A DNA stretch of 40,052 nt from a virus: positions 1-40,052 of the IMG/VR virus record IMGVR_UViG_3300017637_000005; one strand, given 5' to 3'. Positions 18,756 to 26,739 of this stretch are shown here, piece after piece. A model generated the notes under the pieces. It was not told where the DNA came from and did not search any database. It saw only the letters and a program-made list of their open reading frames with translations. Numbering within the stretch: position 1 is the stretch's first letter; each line of letters opens with the position of its first letter. The position numbers were made by a program, and so were the translations under genes.

Positions 18756-20998
18756 CAGCGGTCGCCTTCATAGGTTCGGCGCGATTTGGTGCCATTGGCA
18801 TCCTCAATCTTGCGCATCACGATTCGGGCGAGTTCCTCAACATCCTGCCCCTTCGCCCCATAGACGTGGATGATGGTGTCGCCCGCCGGAGCCGCCACAG
18901 CGGCGAAGCCAGCGCCACCGCGCGCGCCACCGCCGGGGAAGGACCGGATGGCGGGGGCGGCGAGCTTTGGCGGGTCGGTTGCGAGGCCAGTCATCATCCG
19001 GTTCATCGATCGCTGCGGGCCGCGTGCGCCGGCATCGATGCCCATCTCAAGGCCCTTGGTCATGAAGCCGCCCATTTCCATGAACAGGCCCGACGGCGAG
19101 TTAATGTCGAAAAACTTCATGAACGCGGACATTCCGCTCTTCGCGATCGACAGCAGCTTGTTGGCGAGCAGGACAGGGTTGAGGGCGAGCAGCAGCCCGT
19201 CCATCATCGCTTTTCCAACCCCTTTCATCCAATCGCCAAACGCGGTGAGCTTATTGCTGACCCACGTGATGCCGGCGGCGAAGGCGTTCTTGATCGTGCC
19301 CCAATGGGTATAGATCAGATACCCAGCCCCGGCGACCGCCGCGACGATCAGCATGATCGCCAGAACGATCGGGTTGGCCATCATCATCAACCCGGCTTGC
19401 ATGACGCCGCGCCCGAGCGCGAGGAAGGCGATGCGCAGGATGCTGACCATTCGGGCCGCGCGCGGGAACATCGCCGCCACCGACCCGAGTTCCTTGTATT
19501 GCTTCCAAAGGCGGAAGCCGCTGGCGAGCGGGCCGAGCAGACCGCCAAACGCAAACTGAAGCGCGCCCACGCCGATGCGGAGCACAGATAGGCCCGCCCC
19601 CGCGACGACTATCATGTTGATCGTGCTGGCAACGCCGGGGTTTTCCTGCGCCCAGGCGCGCATCCCGGATGTCACCTCGACGATCCATTTCGATGCTGCC
19701 GTGACGGTCGGGAGAAGGTTCTTCCCCATCTCGATATTCAGCGCCTTCAGGGCGTTGAGCGCCAAGCCCGTCGCGCCTTCCGTCGTCGCGATCCGGGCCT
19801 GATATTCCGCCTCCATGGATCCGGCGTAGCTGGAGCTATCACCGACCAATGCGAGGTTCTTCCGGAGTTGATCGAGATTGGTCAGCAGCGGCGCGATGGC
19901 GGCGATGGATTCGGAGCCGAACAGTTCGGTCAGCGTCCCGGCCTGCACGGCCTTTGGCAGTTTTCCGAGGCGGGAGAGCAGGTCGGTGATCGCCCCGCTG
20001 GCGTCGGTCTGCATACGCTTCGCCAGATCGGTGGCATCGAGGCCGAGGCTCTTGAGCGCCGCCTTCTGGCCCTTCGTCGCGGCCTGTCCCTTGGTCATGC
20101 CGAGCATCAGGTTCTTGATGCCGGTGGCAGCGACCTCCTCCTCCACGCCGACCTTGTTGAGCAGCTGCCCCATTGCGGCAAGCTGCGGCGCGGTCACACC
20201 CGCTACTTTACCAAGCGCGCCGATCCGGGTGACGATCCCCGCCACCGCGTCCGCTTTTCCGCCCGAGGTGTTGGTGAGGGCGTTGATCTGATCGGAGAGC
20301 GCGACGACGCCCTTTTGGCTCAACCCGAAGGCGGTGCGCCACTTCGCCATCATTTCACCGGCCTGGTCCGCGTTGATGTCGAAGGCGATGCCGAGCTTGG
20401 CCGAGTCCTGGGCGAATGCGAGCAGCTCGCTCCGAGCGATGCCGGCGCGGCCAGCTGCGGCGACGATCGAAGCGATCCCCTCCGCCGCCATCGGGATTTT
20501 GGTCGAGAGGGTGAGGATGTCCCGGCCCATCTGATCGAACTGGCGCGGGGTTTCGAAGTCGACGACTTTGCGGACATCGGCCATCGCCGATTCGAAGGTC
20601 ATCGCCTGTTTCGTCGCGAAGATGAAGGGCGTTGCCATCATCGCGCCGCCAACCACGTTATCCCGGCCGCGCGTCTGAAGCTCTTCACCGCGGCGCGTAA
20701 TCAGCGCCGTTTTTGCACTGATTTCGTCCATCCGCTTTTGCCGGTCGATCTGGCGGTTCACGTCGGCAAGGGCGCGGGCGAGCTCGCGTTCCTTGGCGAT
20801 CAGGCCAGTCACATTGCCGGTCGCGTTCTTGAGCTCCTTGCCAGCATCGCGCATTTCGCGCTGCAATCGCCGCGCTTCCCCGTTGAGGGCGCGCAGCGAT
20901 TGCGAGCCGTTCCGGCCCAGACCGACGATGTTGCGGAGCGCCCCCGACATCTTGTCGATGCCGATGAAGTTCACCATCAGGGCCAGCTTGTTGCTCAT
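18755..20998 (-). CDS. T: Tail tape measure protein (P2 gpT-like)
   Basis: The 747-residue protein has a coiled N terminus (about 30-100), a conserved tape-measure block with MTFESAMADVRKVVDF and GIASIVAAAGRAGIA, several hydrophobic segments at about 460-580 and a C-terminal FDINSPSGLFMEMG motif. The tape measure sets tail length and is thought to enter the cell envelope during DNA injection. Its position after E/E' and before U matches P2. It starts with an ATGA overlap on the E' stop. The hydrophobic segments could span the inner membrane at infection. Confidence 0.92.
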   Translation of the reverse strand: MSNKLALMVNFIGIDKMSGALRNIVGLGRNGSQSLRALNGEARRLQREMRDAGKELKNATGNVTGLIAKERELARALADVNRQIDRQKRMDEISAKTALITRRGEELQTRGRDNVVGGAMMATPFIFATKQAMTFESAMADVRKVVDFETPRQFDQMGRDILTLSTKIPMAAEGIASIVAAAGRAGIARSELLAFAQDSAKLGIAFDINADQAGEMMAKWRTAFGLSQKGVVALSDQINALTNTSGGKADAVAGIVTRIGALGKVAGVTAPQLAAMGQLLNKVGVEEEVAATGIKNLMLGMTKGQAATKGQKAALKSLGLDATDLAKRMQTDASGAITDLLSRLGKLPKAVQAGTLTELFGSESIAAIAPLLTNLDQLRKNLALVGDSSSYAGSMEAEYQARIATTEGATGLALNALKALNIEMGKNLLPTVTAASKWIVEVTSGMRAWAQENPGVASTINMIVVAGAGLSVLRIGVGALQFAFGGLLGPLASGFRLWKQYKELGSVAAMFPRAARMVSILRIAFLALGRGVMQAGLMMMANPIVLAIMLIVAAVAGAGYLIYTHWGTIKNAFAAGITWVSNKLTAFGDWMKGVGKAMMDGLLLALNPVLLANKLLSIAKSGMSAFMKFFDINSPSGLFMEMGGFMTKGLEMGIDAGARGPQRSMNRMMTGLATDPPKLAAPAIRSFPGGGARGGAGFAAVAAPAGDTIIHVYGAKGQDVEELARIVMRKIEDANGTKSRRTYEGDR

Positions 20999-21126
20999 TC
21001 GGACTTGTCTCCGTTCATCCGGTTCCAGCGATCGACGGCGCGGTCGCGCCAGGCGATCAGGTCAGCGGCGTCCAGATTGACCAGTTCCGACAGCGGCCAG
21101 TGAAAGATGGCAGCGATATCGGCCAT
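20995..21126 (-). CDS. E': GpE-like tail chaperone part (E' equivalent)
   Basis: The 43-residue frame MADIAAIFHWPLSELVNLDA... carries the FHWP motif of the GpE family. In P2 the corresponding frame is mainly made as a C-terminal extension of E by a minus-one frameshift, giving a tail assembly chaperone that binds the tape measure. The ATG at 21126 shares one base with the stop of E. The same reading frame stays open upstream through the overlap with E, back to the slippery site at 21189-21195, so a 165-residue fusion can be made. Confidence 0.85.
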   Translation of the reverse strand: MADIAAIFHWPLSELVNLDAADLIAWRDRAVDRWNRMNGDKSE

Positions 21127-21491
21127 CAGGTCTTCGGCTGATGCTCCGCGATCATCGCCTCGATCAGCTTCTTTTCCGCCGAGGTCATAAAAAAACCACG
21201 GATAGTGCCCCCGATTTCGGTCAGGTCTTCGGCCTCAAGATTGTCGGTTTCCTCTTGCGTAAGCACCGGCGAGGAAATGCGCGGGATGATCTTGAGCAGG
21301 GCAGTGACATCGGTGCCGACCAAATCCTGAAGCGTCAGGCCGCGCAGCTCGCCCGCCTTCGGCTTGCGGATGGTCAGGGTGTCGATCGTCGTCGTTCCGC
21401 GCGCGATCGGGCTGGACAGGGTGACGCTGGCGAAGCGCGTCGGGTCGAGCGCGGGGGCCGGGGCGGGGGCGGGTTCGGGCTGGTCGGTCAT
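21126..21491 (-). CDS. E: Tail assembly protein (P2 gpE-like chaperone)
   Basis: The 121-residue protein has an Ala/Pro-rich start and then the tail-assembly pattern IDTLTIRKPKAGELRGLTLQ and LLKIIPRISSPVLTQEE. It lies between FII and T as in P2, where E and the E+E' fusion chaperone the tape measure before tail polymerisation. The codons TTT TTT near residues 100-101 form a slippery run. The ATG at 21491 is the natural family start. Confidence 0.85.
   Translation of the reverse strand: MTDQPEPAPAPAPALDPTRFASVTLSSPIARGTTTIDTLTIRKPKAGELRGLTLQDLVGTDVTALLKIIPRISSPVLTQEETDNLEAEDLTEIGGTIRGFFMTSAEKKLIEAMIAEHQPKT
21189..21195 (-). other. Candidate minus-one frameshift site in E
   Basis: Seven T residues on the minus strand are read as (GG)T TTT TTT in the E frame, a canonical X-XXY-YYZ heptamer. 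After a minus-one slip the frame reads YDLGGKEADR... without a stop for 21 codons and enters the E' frame at its ATG. The product would be 101 residues of E, 21 overlap residues and 43 of E' (165 in all). Confidence 0.85.
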
Positions 21492-21529
21492 TGCTGGGCA
21501 CCTTGTGATCTGGGCGGGGCTGGGGAGAG

Positions 21530-21561
21530 CCGGGGGTGTCGGGTGACGGCGACACCCCCGG
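21530..21561 (-). terminator. Strong hairpin between FII and E
   Basis: CCGGGGGTGTCG (21530-21541) pairs perfectly with CGACACCCCCGG (21550-21561) around an 8-base loop. It lies in the 116-bp gap between FII and E. With no T run, it may act as an attenuator or RNA processing point that keeps E levels below those of the tube protein. Confidence 0.6.
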
Positions 21562-21607
21562 TCCCCGCGCGACGGCGCCCCGCGAAAGGACCGCCGCGCG
21601 GAGCGGG

Positions 21608-22117
21608 TCAGCTGGTCAGGATGTCCATGATTTCGGCGTAGCGATCGATGCCATCGACGCGGAAGACGCCCGCGATCAGGTCGATTTCGATTTCCTCGAT
21701 CCCGTCCACCACGCGCCGATAATAGACCAGCGGCACGGTGTATTTGTGTTCGGTGTTGTCGCCGGGCTTGCTCTTGCCCAGGTCGATTTCGCTGAACCGA
21801 CCGCCGATGTAGCATTCGACCGCCTGCGCAGCCGATCCGTCATCGGCCTGATAGGCCCCGACCAGGCGAACGCGGACGCCCTCTGCCGAGGTGGTGCCGA
21901 ACTTGCGGAGCAGGGTCACTTCGTGCCCGCCCATTGAGAGGGTCGCCTGCATCCCTTCAAGGCCGTTGTCGATCTTGATCGGGCCGAGCATCCCGCCGCC
22001 GCGCCAGTCGTCGGTGGCGAGCGCCAGCTTGGGTTCTTCGAATTCGCCGATGACGCCGAGATAGTTTTCGCCATCGACATGGCTGGTCATGTTCTTGAGC
22101 TTACGGGGGTAACCCAT
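21608..22117 (-). CDS. FII: Major tail tube protein (P2 FII-like)
   Basis: The 169-residue protein has the tube-protein features MGYPRKLKNMTSHVDGENYL, a central LALATDDWRGGGMLGPIKID and a C-terminal IEEIEIDLIAGVFRVDG. FII hexamers stack to form the tail tube inside the sheath. It follows the sheath gene directly, as in P2. The ribosome site AAAGGA lies about 8 bases upstream. Confidence 0.9.
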   Translation of the reverse strand: MGYPRKLKNMTSHVDGENYLGVIGEFEEPKLALATDDWRGGGMLGPIKIDNGLEGMQATLSMGGHEVTLLRKFGTTSAEGVRVRLVGAYQADDGSAAQAVECYIGGRFSEIDLGKSKPGDNTEHKYTVPLVYYRRVVDGIEEIEIDLIAGVFRVDGIDRYAEIMDILTS

Positions 22118-22148
22118 GACGTTTTCCTTTCAGACGCGGGGGCGAGCG

Positions 22149-23288
22149 TCAGCCGATCTGATCGGCGAAGCCCGAATAGTAGAAGTCGGTGATGATCAGC
22201 CGGACCGTCGGGTTTTCCATCGGGGCGACCGGGGTGTATTGGATGCGGAAATCGGGCATCCCCGCCGCCAGCTGTTCGGGCGTGTTGGTGTCGGCGTCGA
22301 AGAACGCCTTGGCCCCCATGATCCGCCCCTGCACCGCCAGATTGCGGAAGGCCGCGTTGACGGTTTCCAGCAAATCCTTGATCCGCCCGACGGTCATCGG
22401 GCGACCCATGAAGGGCCGGAAGGTCTGGGCGATGATGTCCTGCAGCGCGTGGCTGGTCCGCACCGCCGTTTCGAAGGCGAATTCCGCCTGATCTTCGCCC
22501 GCCGTGGTGCGTGCGCCCCAGAAGCGGAAGCCGGTGTCGCGAATAATGGTGGTGATCGGGGCGGCGTTGAGCACCCCGGCCTCGGTCGATGGATCGAGCA
22601 GATCGAAGGCAACGGGGCGGGTTACGCTGGTCACGCCGTCGATCGGCACGTTCATCAGCGATTCGTGCCAACCGCGCTGTTCGTCGATCTGCGAGCGCAG
22701 GCCGAGCGCGCGGGCAACGGCGTCCCCGGCGAAATCCGGCGACGTGTTCGGCCAGATCAGCATCAGCTCGCGCGCGCTGAAGCCGTCGCGATAGGTGACC
22801 GCTTCGTCAACGTCGTCGCCGATCGCGGCGGCATAGGCCATGGCGCGCAGCCGCTTGGCAATGATGACCATTTCGGTGGTCACTTCCAGCGTATCGAGGC
22901 CAGGCGCGCCGATGATGCGCGGGGCGACGCCGACGGCGGTGCGCGCGGTCAGCAGCTGATTGAGCCCGGCGATGACGTTGGCGTCGGTTTCCGCCGCCGC
23001 GCCCTCACCCTCGCCGGGGGCGACGCGGGCGACGACGATGATCGGGGTGACCTGATCGCGGATTGCCTCAAGCGCGGGGCGCAGCGTTCCGCCCGTGCCC
23101 GCCGCAGTGATGGCGGCGTCAATGTTCGACACCAGGGTCAGCTGGCCGAGCGGGAAGGCAGCGTCCAGCGCGGTGGTTGGCGCGCCGACAGCAGCGGTCG
23201 CGGTGGCAACCAGGCCGATGATCGCGAGCGCCGGCGGCTTGATGGTGCGGGGGCCGGAAGCGGATTCGGTGATGGTGAGGGTCGGCAT
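22149..23288 (-). CDS. FI: Tail sheath protein (P2 FI-like)
   Basis: The 379-residue protein fits contractile sheath proteins of the P2 class. It has a variable early region at about 1-100, a conserved GAPGLDT near 127, and C-terminal blocks RDTGFRFWGARTT and RLIITDFYYSGFADQI. Sheath contraction drives the tube into the cell. The ATG at 23288 follows AAGGAAC. It lies directly upstream of the tube gene. Confidence 0.92.
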   Translation of the reverse strand: MPTLTITESASGPRTIKPPALAIIGLVATATAAVGAPTTALDAAFPLGQLTLVSNIDAAITAAGTGGTLRPALEAIRDQVTPIIVVARVAPGEGEGAAAETDANVIAGLNQLLTARTAVGVAPRIIGAPGLDTLEVTTEMVIIAKRLRAMAYAAAIGDDVDEAVTYRDGFSARELMLIWPNTSPDFAGDAVARALGLRSQIDEQRGWHESLMNVPIDGVTSVTRPVAFDLLDPSTEAGVLNAAPITTIIRDTGFRFWGARTTAGEDQAEFAFETAVRTSHALQDIIAQTFRPFMGRPMTVGRIKDLLETVNAAFRNLAVQGRIMGAKAFFDADTNTPEQLAAGMPDFRIQYTPVAPMENPTVRLIITDFYYSGFADQIG

Positions 23289-23298
23289 GGCGGTTCCT

Positions 23299-23643
23299 TC
23301 AGAGCGAAATCGACAGAGAGAGCGGGGCGGCGGCGGGGGGAACGTCGGTGCGGACGCCCTCGATCTGAATGACCGGCCGTCCGGCGGCGAAGTCACCGCC
23401 GAAGACGACGCGGGTCAGGCGGATGCGCGGTTCCCAGCGGCGCAACGCCCCGGCGGTGGCAGCGCGGAGCAGCATCATGGTCGCGGCGTTGGCCGGTCGT
23501 CCCATCAGCTCGAAAATCTGCGACCCGTAGTCGCGCAGCATCAGCCGCGTCCCGAGCGGGGTGGCGAGAATATCCCGAACCGACTGCGCCAGGTGCGCAG
23601 CGCCGGAGAGGGGTTTCCCCGTAAAGGCATCCATGCCGTTCAT
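23299..23643 (-). CDS. W: Baseplate wedge protein (P2 gpW / T4 gp25-like)
   Basis: The 114-residue protein shows the gp25-like pattern: GMDAFTGKPLSGAAHLAQSV, then DILATPLGTRLMLRDYGSQI and C-terminal beta strands. gp25-type proteins begin sheath assembly at the baseplate and carry a conserved glutamate. The ATG at 23643 fits the usual start; a GTG at 23652 with GGGG just upstream is also possible. In P2, W is next to J; here it is next to FI. Confidence 0.85.
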   Translation of the reverse strand: MNGMDAFTGKPLSGAAHLAQSVRDILATPLGTRLMLRDYGSQIFELMGRPANAATMMLLRAATAGALRRWEPRIRLTRVVFGGDFAAGRPVIQIEGVRTDVPPAAAPLSLSISL

Positions 23644-23715
23644 CACCGCCACAAAGCCCCGGACGCGCGCGCAAGGCGAGGGGGCTGGCCGGTGAACGGG
23701 GGCGTCACCCGTCCG

Positions 23716-24291
23716 CTATTCAGCGGCCCCGGTCTTCGCGCCGCCAGCCTGGACGTTGCCGTGACGGTGCGATTTGAGGCTGATGCCGGCGGCGGTGACA
23801 TCGGTGGTGGCGGACAGGCCACCGGTGATCGACACGTCACCCTCGATCGCCACCGGCCCCTTGATCGACACCCCGCCCGCCGCCTCGATCGCGACGGTTC
23901 CGCCGGCGGGCAGGATCGCGGTGAGCGCGTGGGCCGCAGCATCGTAGGAGATGATCGCGCCATCGTCGAAGCGGATCAGTTCGACATCCTCCCCGCTGGG
24001 CGGCGGGTTGCCGTCATTGGACAGGCCGGTGAGGGCGACGGCGTTGCCGATCTGGCCATCGGGGGCAAGCAGCAGCACTTCCTCGCCCACGCTGGGCGGC
24101 GACCAACGGCGCGTTTTACCGGCGCGTCCGGCCAGCCAGCGGATCGGCGGGGTTTCGCCATCGTCGCCGCCATCGTCGGGATCGCCGAAGCGCACGCGGC
24201 ACCGGGGCGGCGACAGGGTAACCTCGATCACCGTGCCGAACCGGATCAGGGCGGACAGGTCGGCGGGGATGTCTTCTTCGTTGCTGCTCAA
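23716..24291 (-). CDS. V: Baseplate spike protein (P2 gpV-like)
   Basis: The 191-residue protein has an N-terminal OB-like domain (about 10-95) and a C-terminal beta-helix stretch that repeats short V-x-I-x-G strands. It ends with SHRHG (His175, His177), the HxH motif that in P2 gpV holds iron at the spike tip. The trimer forms the membrane-piercing tip. The start is probably TTG at 24291, which overlaps the Rz1 stop as TTGA; no ATG lies near. Its place after the lysis genes is different from P2, where V follows S. Confidence 0.85.
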   Translation of the reverse strand: MSSNEEDIPADLSALIRFGTVIEVTLSPPRCRVRFGDPDDGGDDGETPPIRWLAGRAGKTRRWSPPSVGEEVLLLAPDGQIGNAVALTGLSNDGNPPPSGEDVELIRFDDGAIISYDAAAHALTAILPAGGTVAIEAAGGVSIKGPVAIEGDVSITGGLSATTDVTAAGISLKSHRHGNVQAGGAKTGAAE

Positions 24292-24617
24292 GGCGCGGAC
24301 TCTGGCTGCTTACGATTCGCCGCGGTTCCCCAATCCTCGACATACTCGACGGTGCTGACACAGCGCCGGAAGCCATCGCGCAGGGTGACGATATAGTCGG
24401 CGGTGGCCTTGCTGCGCTCGCGCACGACAGAAAGCAGCACGACGACGCGGCCATCGGGCAGGGTGATGATGTTGTTGGCCAGCGGCGACATCACCGGATC
24501 GGCGGGCAGGGTGCGCGGGCATTCCTTCAGGCGCGCAGGATCCGGCGTAGCGAGCTCGATATCACGGGCACAGGCCGAACAGGCCATCAAGAGCATCACA
24601 GCCAGCAGCTTGCGCAT
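24288..24617 (-). CDS. Putative outer-membrane spanin lipoprotein (Rz1-like)
   Basis: The 109-residue product has a lipoprotein signal (LLMAC, Cys13, with a second candidate at Cys16). Its mature part contains CPRTLPADP and two further cysteines in the whole. It overlaps the upstream coiled-coil membrane protein by 56 bp in another reading frame, the typical Rz/Rz1 arrangement. The pair would fuse the inner and outer membranes at the end of lysis. AAAGGATC precedes the ATG. Rz1 proteins are usually proline-rich; this one is only mildly so. Confidence 0.65.
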   Translation of the reverse strand: MRKLLAVMLLMACSACARDIELATPDPARLKECPRTLPADPVMSPLANNIITLPDGRVVVLLSVVRERSKATADYIVTLRDGFRRCVSTVEYVEDWGTAANRKQPESAP

Positions 24618-24915
24618 CGTCGATCCTTTCGCGTTCCGCGTCGGTCAGGTTGGCATTGGCAGCGTCGCGCTCACCCTTCGCGGCCCCGGCTTCGCGATCG
24701 GCGACGATCACGCGGCCCCTGGTCTGGGCATCCCGCTTATCGAGCGCGCGGTTTGCCGCCTGTCGGTCGTTGAACCAATCGAACACCTTCCACGCGCCCG
24801 CCAGCGCGCCGCACAGGGCAACGGCGGCGGCGATGGCGATGATGACCGCGACGACGCCCTGCGCGCGTCCTGCGGCCCCTGTCCGCGCCGCGAGTGCCAT
24901 GAATAGCGCGATCAT
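24562..24915 (-). CDS. Putative inner-membrane spanin (Rz-like)
   Basis: The 117-residue protein has an N-terminal hydrophobic region (about 18-45) and a charged helical C-terminal half (DREAGAAKGERDAANANLTD, then AERERIDDAQA), as in Rz-type spanins with a periplasmic coiled coil. It starts with an ATGA overlap on the upstream membrane protein and overlaps the lipoprotein gene at its 3' end. With that gene it probably forms the spanin complex. Confidence 0.68.
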   Translation of the reverse strand: MIALFMALAARTGAAGRAQGVVAVIIAIAAAVALCGALAGAWKVFDWFNDRQAANRALDKRDAQTRGRVIVADREAGAAKGERDAANANLTDAERERIDDAQAAGCDALDGLFGLCP

Positions 24916-25256
24916 CGGTTCGGCCTTGGCGGGGTTGCAGGGGCGGCGCGCTGTTCCTGTTCCTCGCCGCCTTCAAACTCGACCGACTTGTCGCCCCAGC
25001 GCCCTTTGAGGCTGCGGCGGTTGATGGCCATGCCGAGCGAGAGCAGGACCAGGCCGATCGCGCCGATCGCGATCCACAGCGTCCAGCGCAGGGTGGTGGC
25101 GCGGTTGGCTTCGGTCGCGGCGCTCCAACCGGCGGCGGGCAGGAGCTGGGCATAGGCCCACCACACGAACAGGCTGAGCACCACCGCGCCCAGCACCGAA
25201 AAGATCAGGGCGAGCAGCGAGCGCCAATCGCGCGGGGGCCAGTCGGGCAGGATCAT
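24912..25256 (-). CDS. Small membrane protein of the lysis cassette (possible holin or regulator)
   Basis: The 114-residue protein has two transmembrane segments (about 13-36 and 60-80), a basic loop and an acidic/Gln-rich tail. It is coupled by ATGA to the endolysin upstream and to the Rz-like gene downstream. Two segments would suit a class II holin or an antiholin, but the family is not recognised and the 69-residue membrane protein at the other side of the endolysin is an equal candidate. Confidence 0.6.
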   Translation of the reverse strand: MILPDWPPRDWRSLLALIFSVLGAVVLSLFVWWAYAQLLPAAGWSAATEANRATTLRWTLWIAIGAIGLVLLSLGMAINRRSLKGRWGDKSVEFEGGEEQEQRAAPATPPRPNR

Positions 25257-25951
25257 GCCGCCAGCGCCCGAGCCAGATCGGCCGAGATATCGACCTGTCG
25301 CGCGCCGCGCCATTCGGGCGTGTAGCTGGGCTTCGACACGGGGTAGATGGTGACGAGCGGATCGTGCGACCATTTGCCGTCGAAGAACAGGTCGCGTTCC
25401 TTTTCGCGGCGCGCGACGATTTCGGGCGGCTTGCGCCATTCCATGAAGGCGGCGCGCGCGCCGTCGATGTCCCCCGCCTTGAAGCGATCGACCCAGCCGG
25501 CGCGCAGGATTGCGCCGGTGTTGTAGTGGAACGACAGGGCGGCGGCGAACTGGGTTTCGGACAGGGTGACGCCAGCGAATGCCTTGAGCACGTCGGGAAT
25601 GTAGCGGTTGCGCAGAAGCCAGATGTAGATGGCGAGCACATGCTCCACCGTCTGCGGATTGTCGCGGTAGCGCCCGACAAGGTGCCCGGATTTGTCAGTG
25701 ACGCCGATCCCCCAGGTCCAGATGCGCTTCGAATCCTTGTATGCTTCGAGCACGATCGCTTCGTGATCGATCAGCTCAAGCGCGGCGCGATAGGTGAGGG
25801 GATCGTCGGGACGCTCGATCAGTGGCGGGGCGGGGGGTGCGAGCGCGGTGTTGATGGTGGCGACATCGCCGGGGGTGAGCGCCGCGCCCTTGACCTGGCG
25901 AACCGCGTCGAACAGCCGCTTTGCGGCATCGGGGGCGAGGGTGGCAGTCAT
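25253..25951 (-). CDS. Endolysin, T4-lysozyme-type (GH24) muramidase
   Basis: The 232-residue protein contains the lysozyme catalytic core at residues 60-82: Glu64 in IDHEAIVLEAYKD, Asp73 and Thr79 in IWTWGIG. The spacing (9 then 6 residues) equals that of Glu11, Asp20 and Thr26 in T4 lysozyme. A later FAAALSFHYNTGA block fits the family. The first 45 residues are an extra N-terminal part of unknown role. There is no signal peptide, so release depends on a holin. ATGA overlaps link it to the small membrane proteins on both sides. Confidence 0.88.
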   Translation of the reverse strand: MTATLAPDAAKRLFDAVRQVKGAALTPGDVATINTALAPPAPPLIERPDDPLTYRAALELIDHEAIVLEAYKDSKRIWTWGIGVTDKSGHLVGRYRDNPQTVEHVLAIYIWLLRNRYIPDVLKAFAGVTLSETQFAAALSFHYNTGAILRAGWVDRFKAGDIDGARAAFMEWRKPPEIVARREKERDLFFDGKWSHDPLVTIYPVSKPSYTPEWRGARQVDISADLARALAA

Positions 25952-26157
25952 GCGTCCGGCTCACGCCGCTTGCCGAAGCGGGTGACGATCCTTTGGACAA
26001 TCGGCTCCTGCCAGATGCGGAGCAGCGTCCAGATGATCGTCAGCACGGTCGCGATCTTGGGCAAGATGCTGACCAGCGCGCCTAGCAGGGAGATGATCGA
26101 AATCAGATCGATCGCGTGCTTTGCGCCGTCGGGCATGATTTCGAACATGTTTCGCAT
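25948..26157 (-). CDS. Putative holin
   Basis: The 69-residue protein has one long hydrophobic stretch (about 15-48) that could form one or two membrane passes, with a charged C terminus (VTRFGKRREPD). It is the first gene of the lysis cassette and is coupled to the endolysin. The ATG at 26157 has no Shine-Dalgarno and lies 56 bp from the centre of a late-promoter-like dyad, so it may be translated from a leaderless transcript. Confidence 0.65.
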   Translation of the reverse strand: MRNMFEIMPDGAKHAIDLISIISLLGALVSILPKIATVLTIIWTLLRIWQEPIVQRIVTRFGKRREPDA

Positions 26158-26222
26158 GGCCCGGGCGTGCCGCGCGCGCGCGAGGCTTTGAAGGGGGTGC
26201 GGCGGTAAAGCGGGGCTTTACC
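26158..26222 (-). promoter_or_regulatory. Candidate Ogr-dependent late promoter for the lysis genes
   Basis: The dyad GGTAAAGC-GGG-GCTTTACC (26204-26222) is perfect over 8-bp arms and fits GGTAA-N9-TTACC. Its centre is 56 bp from the holin start. CACGCCCG lies 5-12 bases before that ATG, at exactly the same place as in the J promoter. There is no ribosome site between dyad and ATG. Confidence 0.7.
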
Positions 26223-26233
26223 GCCGAGGTCGT

Positions 26234-26734
26234 TCATTCGGAGGGATCGGGAGGGGGAGCATCGTCAGATGGCGCGAGTGATGCGTTGAGTGCCGATATC
26301 TCCGCGCGCAATGCTTCAAGCTCGGCTTCGCGCTCCTGTAGCGTGGCGTGGGCAGTCGCGACCGCCGCATCGGCGGCGTGGGCGCGTGCATTGGCTGCGG
26401 CAAGCGCCACCGCCCGTGCCGACATCTCCGCGCGCAATTCCGCCAGCTCGGCATCCCGTTCCTGCAGTGTGGCGTGGGCAGTGGCGGCCGCCGCATCGGC
26501 GGCGTCGGCGCGGGCGTTCGCTGCGGCAAGCGCCACCGCCATCTCGGCCTCTGGGCCCGTCAGGATTGCGAGCAGATCGTCGCGCGTCGCCGGGCGGCTT
26601 CGGGTGGTGATGAACCCTCCGTTGCCGTCCGATCGCTCGGGGCGGATTTCAAAGCCGATGTTCTGTCCGTCGTCATTCTGGATGGCGACGATGAAGCGCG
26701 GAATTTCAGTGGTGATCATGTCAGGATTTCCCAT
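26234..26734 (-). CDS. Coiled-coil protein after the tail fibre
   Basis: The 166-residue protein has a beta-like N terminus of about 60 residues (ITTEIPRFIVAIQNDDGQNI) and then two copies of a 42-residue Ala/Glu-rich unit that should form a coiled coil (AHATLQERDAELAELRAEMS and AHATLQEREAELEALRAEIS), ending in a Pro/Asp-rich tail. It begins 5 bp after the fibre stop. It may be a fibre assembly or attachment protein by position, but there is no match to gpG. ATG 26719 is an alternative start. Confidence 0.65.
   Translation of the reverse strand: MGNPDMITTEIPRFIVAIQNDDGQNIGFEIRPERSDGNGGFITTRSRPATRDDLLAILTGPEAEMAVALAAANARADAADAAAATAHATLQERDAELAELRAEMSARAVALAAANARAHAADAAVATAHATLQEREAELEALRAEISALNASLAPSDDAPPPDPSE
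26295..26540. repeat. Tandem 126-bp duplication in the coiled-coil gene
   Basis: Copy A (26295-26420) and copy B (26421-26540) align with a 126-bp period and share most bases, including CATCGGCGGCG and GGCAAGCGCCACCGCC. The period is 42 codons (six heptads), so duplication keeps frame and coiled-coil register. Confidence 0.85.
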
Positions 26735-26739
26735 GAAGG

